From: Verrucomicrobiota bacterium
GTDB lineage: Bacteria > Verrucomicrobiota > Verrucomicrobiia > Verrucomicrobiales > Verrucomicrobiaceae
Assembly (NCBI GenBank): GCA_017301975.1
Contig: JAFLEI010000034.1
Span: 1 to 64,000 of the forward strand
Direction of reading: 5' to 3'
DNA: 64,000 bases
The position numbers and the translations under genes are program-made. How positions within the stretch are numbered: position 1 is the stretch's first letter; each line of letters starts with the position of its first letter. A model generated the notes under the pieces. The model worked only from the letters and a program-made list of their open reading frames with translations. It was not told the DNA's origin and made no database searches. Shown piece after piece: positions 60,817-64,000 of the stretch.

Positions 60817-62844
60817 ATGACACGAACTTTCATGCTGAGCCTTGCCATGACAGCTTCGCTGCACGCGGCAGACCTCATCACGAACTCGATCGGCATGAAG
60901 CTGGTGCGCATTGAGGCGGGATCGTTTACGATGGGGCAGGAAGGGCCGGCGGCGGATTACAAGATGGTGAAGCATCCGACGAAGTTTGATGATGCGGACT
61001 GGGATGAGAAGCCTGCGCATCGGGTGACGATTACGCAGCCGTTTCATGTGGGGGTCACGGAGGTGACGGTGGAGCAGTATCGGCACTATGAGGCTGATTT
61101 CCGACCGAAAGAAGCGGGTGATGAGGCGGTGAATGCGGTGACGTGGGAGCAGGCGATGAAGTTCTGCGAATGGCTGTCTAAGAAGGAGGGGAAAACGTAT
61201 CGACTGCCGACGGAGGCGGAGTGGGAATATGCGTGCCGAGCGGGCACCACGACGCTGTTTTATACGGGTGATGCGCTGCCGGATGGATTTCAGCCGTGGT
61301 GGAGCGACATCGGCTATGCGGAGCGGTATTTCACCAGCGAACCCTGGCCGCAGCCCTACCGCAAGGGTGCGAAGGCGGGGCTGAAGGTGGCACAGACGGT
61401 GCCGAATGCCTGGGGACTCCATGACATGCATGGCAATGTGTCTGAGTGGTGTCTGGACTGGTACGGGCCTTATGAGGCGGCGGAGCAAAGCGATCCGCTG
61501 GGGCGTAGCGCGGGGGATTTCCGCGTGATTCGTGGCGGGCATCACTCCAGCTTTGCACGACTGCTGCGCTCTGCGAACCGGGCGGCATGGCTGCCGCAGA
61601 CGCGGAGCAACCGGGTGGGATTTCGAGTGGTGATGGGCGAGATGCCGCCGGGGCAGATGCTGCATGCCACAGCGGCGCCTTTGAACGCGCAGGATGTCAG
61701 GCAGGGGGTGATGAAGATTGAGGCGGGGCCGCAGGATGTGCCGGTGTTTATGGGGCCGAAGCCGTTTGTGAAAATCGCGAAGGATTCGTATGGGCCGCTG
61801 TTCTCCGCGCACAATCACAGCCCGGGCATTGCTGAATGCCCGAACGGGGATTTACTGGCGGTGTGGTACTCCTGCGTGGATGAGGGCGGAACAGAGCTGT
61901 GTAATGTGGCGAGCCGTTTGCGGCGTGGTTCGAGCGAATGGGAGCCGGCCTCTCCTTTCTGGGATGGGGCCGACGTGAATGATCATGGGCCGAAGATCTG
62001 GTGGGATGGCAAAGACACCCTGTACCACCTGGCACGAGGGCGGGATGAGAATGTGGTGCGCACCTCGACTGACAATGGTGTGACGTGGTCTCCTCCCATT
62101 TTCGCGCAGCCGGTGGGGGAGTTTGGGAATCAGATGATCCGGCTGGCGGATGGCACGCTGGTCATCACGAATGATGCCAGGCAGAGCAGTCTGGTCTTCA
62201 GCCGTGACGAGGGGAAGACGTGGAATTTTAATGATGTGAAGCAGCGGGCGAGTGATTTCAGGCCGGGTGGCATGGGCTATCGTTACCCAGGGATTCATGC
62301 GCCGATCGTGCAACTGGCCGACGGGCGCATCATGGCTTTCAGCCGGAATGACAAGCCGGAAGACCAGGAGAAGTTTGGGTTCAAGACGCCGATCAGCTAC
62401 AGCAGTGATCTGGGCAAGACGTGGACGTATGAAGCGAGCGAGTTTCCTGCAATCAGCAGCGTGCAACGGGCTGCGATGATCCGGCTGAGCGAAGGAGGCA
62501 TTCTGCTGTGCAGTTTCACGGATCAATGGCGTGACTGGAAAAACAAAAAGGGCATGACGTTTCGATCGAAGACCGGGGAGTTCACGGGCTTTGGCATGTT
62601 TGCGGCGGTGTCCTTTGATGAAGGAAAAACGTGGCCGGTGCGGAAGCTGATCACGCCGGGGGGCAAGGAGCAGTCCGTCAACATGATCGACCGTGGTGTC
62701 TGTGTGCTCAGTGACACGATGGCGGAGCCCTGCGGATATCTCTCCGTCATCCAAACGCGTGATGGGAACGTGCAGCTGATCACTAGCAAGAATCATTATG
62801 TGTTTAATCTGGCGTGGCTGAAGTCTCTGCCGAATGTGCCGTGA
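60817..62844 (+). CDS. Secreted fusion of formylglycine-generating-enzyme-like and sialidase domains
   Basis: The 675-residue protein has signal TRTFMLSLAMTASLHAA. The first domain (about 20-280) is the FGE-sulfatase/SUMF1 fold: GMKLVRIEAGSFTMG, VTWEQAMKFCEWLSKKEGKT, YRLPTEAEWEYACRAGTTTL, GNVSEWCLDWYGP and SNRVGFRVV. The second (about 300-675) is a sialidase with Asp boxes STDNGVTW, SRDEGKTW, SSDLGKTW and SFDEGKTW. The FGE-like part may be a binding domain rather than a catalyst. ATG 60817 follows ribosome site GAAGGGA; ATG 60787 gives no better signal peptide. Confidence 0.87.
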   Translation: MTRTFMLSLAMTASLHAADLITNSIGMKLVRIEAGSFTMGQEGPAADYKMVKHPTKFDDADWDEKPAHRVTITQPFHVGVTEVTVEQYRHYEADFRPKEAGDEAVNAVTWEQAMKFCEWLSKKEGKTYRLPTEAEWEYACRAGTTTLFYTGDALPDGFQPWWSDIGYAERYFTSEPWPQPYRKGAKAGLKVAQTVPNAWGLHDMHGNVSEWCLDWYGPYEAAEQSDPLGRSAGDFRVIRGGHHSSFARLLRSANRAAWLPQTRSNRVGFRVVMGEMPPGQMLHATAAPLNAQDVRQGVMKIEAGPQDVPVFMGPKPFVKIAKDSYGPLFSAHNHSPGIAECPNGDLLAVWYSCVDEGGTELCNVASRLRRGSSEWEPASPFWDGADVNDHGPKIWWDGKDTLYHLARGRDENVVRTSTDNGVTWSPPIFAQPVGEFGNQMIRLADGTLVITNDARQSSLVFSRDEGKTWNFNDVKQRASDFRPGGMGYRYPGIHAPIVQLADGRIMAFSRNDKPEDQEKFGFKTPISYSSDLGKTWTYEASEFPAISSVQRAAMIRLSEGGILLCSFTDQWRDWKNKKGMTFRSKTGEFTGFGMFAAVSFDEGKTWPVRKLITPGGKEQSVNMIDRGVCVLSDTMAEPCGYLSVIQTRDGNVQLITSKNHYVFNLAWLKSLPNVP

Positions 62845-62884
62845 AATTTGAAGACGGACCGATCCAACTGACGGCGCATCTGCC

Positions 62885-64000
62885 ATGAGCCACGCCGACC
62901 TTGCCCCACTGCTGAAGCAGACCTTTGGCTATGACAGCTTTCGCCCGCTGCAGCGGGAGATCATGGATGCTGCGCTGGCGGGGCGGGATGTGGTGGCGAT
63001 CCTGCCGACGGGCGCGGGGAAGTCGCTGTGCTTTCAGCTTCCGGCGCTGGCGAGGGAGGGGCTGACGCTGGTGATTTCGCCGCTCATCGCGCTGATGAAG
63101 GACCAGGTGGATGCGCTGGTGGCGAGCGGTGTGGCGGCGACGTTTCTCAATTCATCCATTCAGGGGAGTGAGGCGCAGAGGCGGCGCTCGGGACTCGATG
63201 AGGGGTTTTATAAACTGCTGTATGTGGCACCGGAGCGTGTGATGCTGCCGGACTTTATCAATGATCTGAAGCGCTGGAACGTCGCTGCCATTGCGGTGGA
63301 TGAAGCTCACTGCATCAGCCAGTGGGGGCATGATTTCAGGCCGGAGTATCGCGCGCTGGGTAAACTGCGCGACCTGCTGCCCGGAGTGCCGTTTCTGGCG
63401 CTCACGGCGACGGCGACTGAGCAGGTGCGCGGTGACATCATTAGCCAGTTGCATCTGCATGAGCCGGAGGTGTTTCTGGCGAGCTTCAACCGGCCGAACC
63501 TGAGCTACACGGTGCTGCCGAAGGCAAAGGCGACGAGCCAGATCTATGACTTCGTGCGGCAGCGACCGAAGGAGGCGGGCATCGTGTATGTGCAGTCGCG
63601 CAAAAGTGCGGAGAGCCTGGCGGCGGCGCTTTGCGCTGAGGGAGTGAAGGCGGTGGCTTATCATGCGGGACTGCAACCGGAAGAGAGGGCAGCGAATCAG
63701 GAGGCCTTCCTTCGGGATGAGGCGCATGTGGTGTGCGCCACGATCGCCTTTGGCATGGGCATCAACAAGCCGGACGTGCGCTATGTCATTCATGGTGATC
63801 TGCCGAAGAACATCGAGGGCTACTATCAGGAAACGGGCCGTGCCGGACGCGACAGCCTGCCGAGCGAGTGCGTGCTGCTGTACTCGCGCGGTGATCTGGT
63901 GCGCAACCTGAAGTTTCTCGATGAAATGACGGACGCCGAGGCTGCGGAGCTTGCGGCGCGGCAGATGCGGCTGATGGCGGACTTTGCCGAAGGGACTGAG
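62885..64000 (+). CDS. recQ: ATP-dependent DNA helicase RecQ (partial at window edge)
   Basis: The first 372 residues show the superfamily-2 helicase motifs: Walker A ILPTGAGKSLCF, motif Ia SPLIALMKDQVDAL, DEAH box AVDEAHCISQWGHDF and motif III LALTATATEQVR. Motifs V/VI follow as ATIAFGMGINKPDVRYVIHG and QETGRAGRDSLPSECVLLY. The zinc-binding and HRDC domains would lie beyond the window. RecQ acts in recombination repair. The ATG at 62885 starts the conserved FGYDSFRPLQREIM segment. Confidence 0.95.
   Translation, partial: MSHADLAPLLKQTFGYDSFRPLQREIMDAALAGRDVVAILPTGAGKSLCFQLPALAREGLTLVISPLIALMKDQVDALVASGVAATFLNSSIQGSEAQRRRSGLDEGFYKLLYVAPERVMLPDFINDLKRWNVAAIAVDEAHCISQWGHDFRPEYRALGKLRDLLPGVPFLALTATATEQVRGDIISQLHLHEPEVFLASFNRPNLSYTVLPKAKATSQIYDFVRQRPKEAGIVYVQSRKSAESLAAALCAEGVKAVAYHAGLQPEERAANQEAFLRDEAHVVCATIAFGMGINKPDVRYVIHGDLPKNIEGYYQETGRAGRDSLPSECVLLYSRGDLVRNLKFLDEMTDAEAAELAARQMRLMADFAEGTE

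Overview
The window looks like chromosome of a Verrucomicrobiota bacterium (Prosthecobacter/Verrucomicrobium type) with plasmid-derived DNA inserted. The flanks carry genes typical of that phylum: a Planctomycetes/Verrucomicrobia-type membrane-bound dehydrogenase with a C-terminal cytochrome c, several secreted Asp-box sialidases, a formylglycine-generating-enzyme-like/sialidase fusion, a ricin/esterase/SMP-30 fusion and a 3-keto-disaccharide-hydrolase-like protein. The DNA is GC-rich throughout. The assignment is inferred from gene content, not from a marker gene.

Layout. 1-2.6 kb: end of a mobile element, with the tail of one tyrosine recombinase, a complete second recombinase, an excisionase-like ORF, an XRE repressor with a three-site operator, and two small unknown genes. 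2.7-7.7 kb: a three-gene ABC exporter (HlyD-type adaptor, RbbA-type double-ATPase/permease, ABC-2 permease) with a small inverted-repeat element at its promoter. 7.9-14.9 kb: a TetR-led RND efflux operon (regulator, adaptor, pump, outer-membrane factor) followed by a nitroreductase. 15.1-16.8 kb: an unknown protein and a Fic AMPylator.

16.8-35.2 kb is plasmid-like: DUF6876-like and other small cargo genes, a one-chain GmrSD-type (DUF262/DUF1524) restriction protein, an ArdC-type antirestriction protein, a MobF relaxase-helicase, a coupling ATPase, a membrane protein ending in a J domain, an HNH-like protein, RepA with seven iterons, and ParA with a ribbon-helix-helix partner. No mating-pair (type IV secretion) genes are seen, so it should be mobilizable rather than self-transmissible. 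Its non-coding DNA is unusual. Four copies of a hairpin-rich leader, always pointing at the next cargo gene, show compensatory base changes. An 8-bp motif recurs at both the relaxase/coupling-protein gap and the parA promoter. A helically phased GCAA array follows the par operon.

35.3-44.2 kb returns to chromosomal genes: TauE/SafE exporter, the cytochrome dehydrogenase, galE, a secreted FN3 protein with a possible RNase-toxin domain next to a CPCC zinc-ribbon protein, and recN. 44.4-50.7 kb is an STM4011-STM4015-type cluster (alkaline-phosphatase-like hydrolase, two radical SAM enzymes, ATP-grasp protein, LRR protein) with an LRR-DUF6745 protein and a His-rich small protein embedded in it. 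The function of this conserved system is unknown. 50.8-62.8 kb is a secreted glycan-degradation island controlled by an AraC-type regulator, with a DapA/NanA-family lyase, three sialidases (one with a cystatin-like N-terminus) and esterases. The window ends inside recQ.
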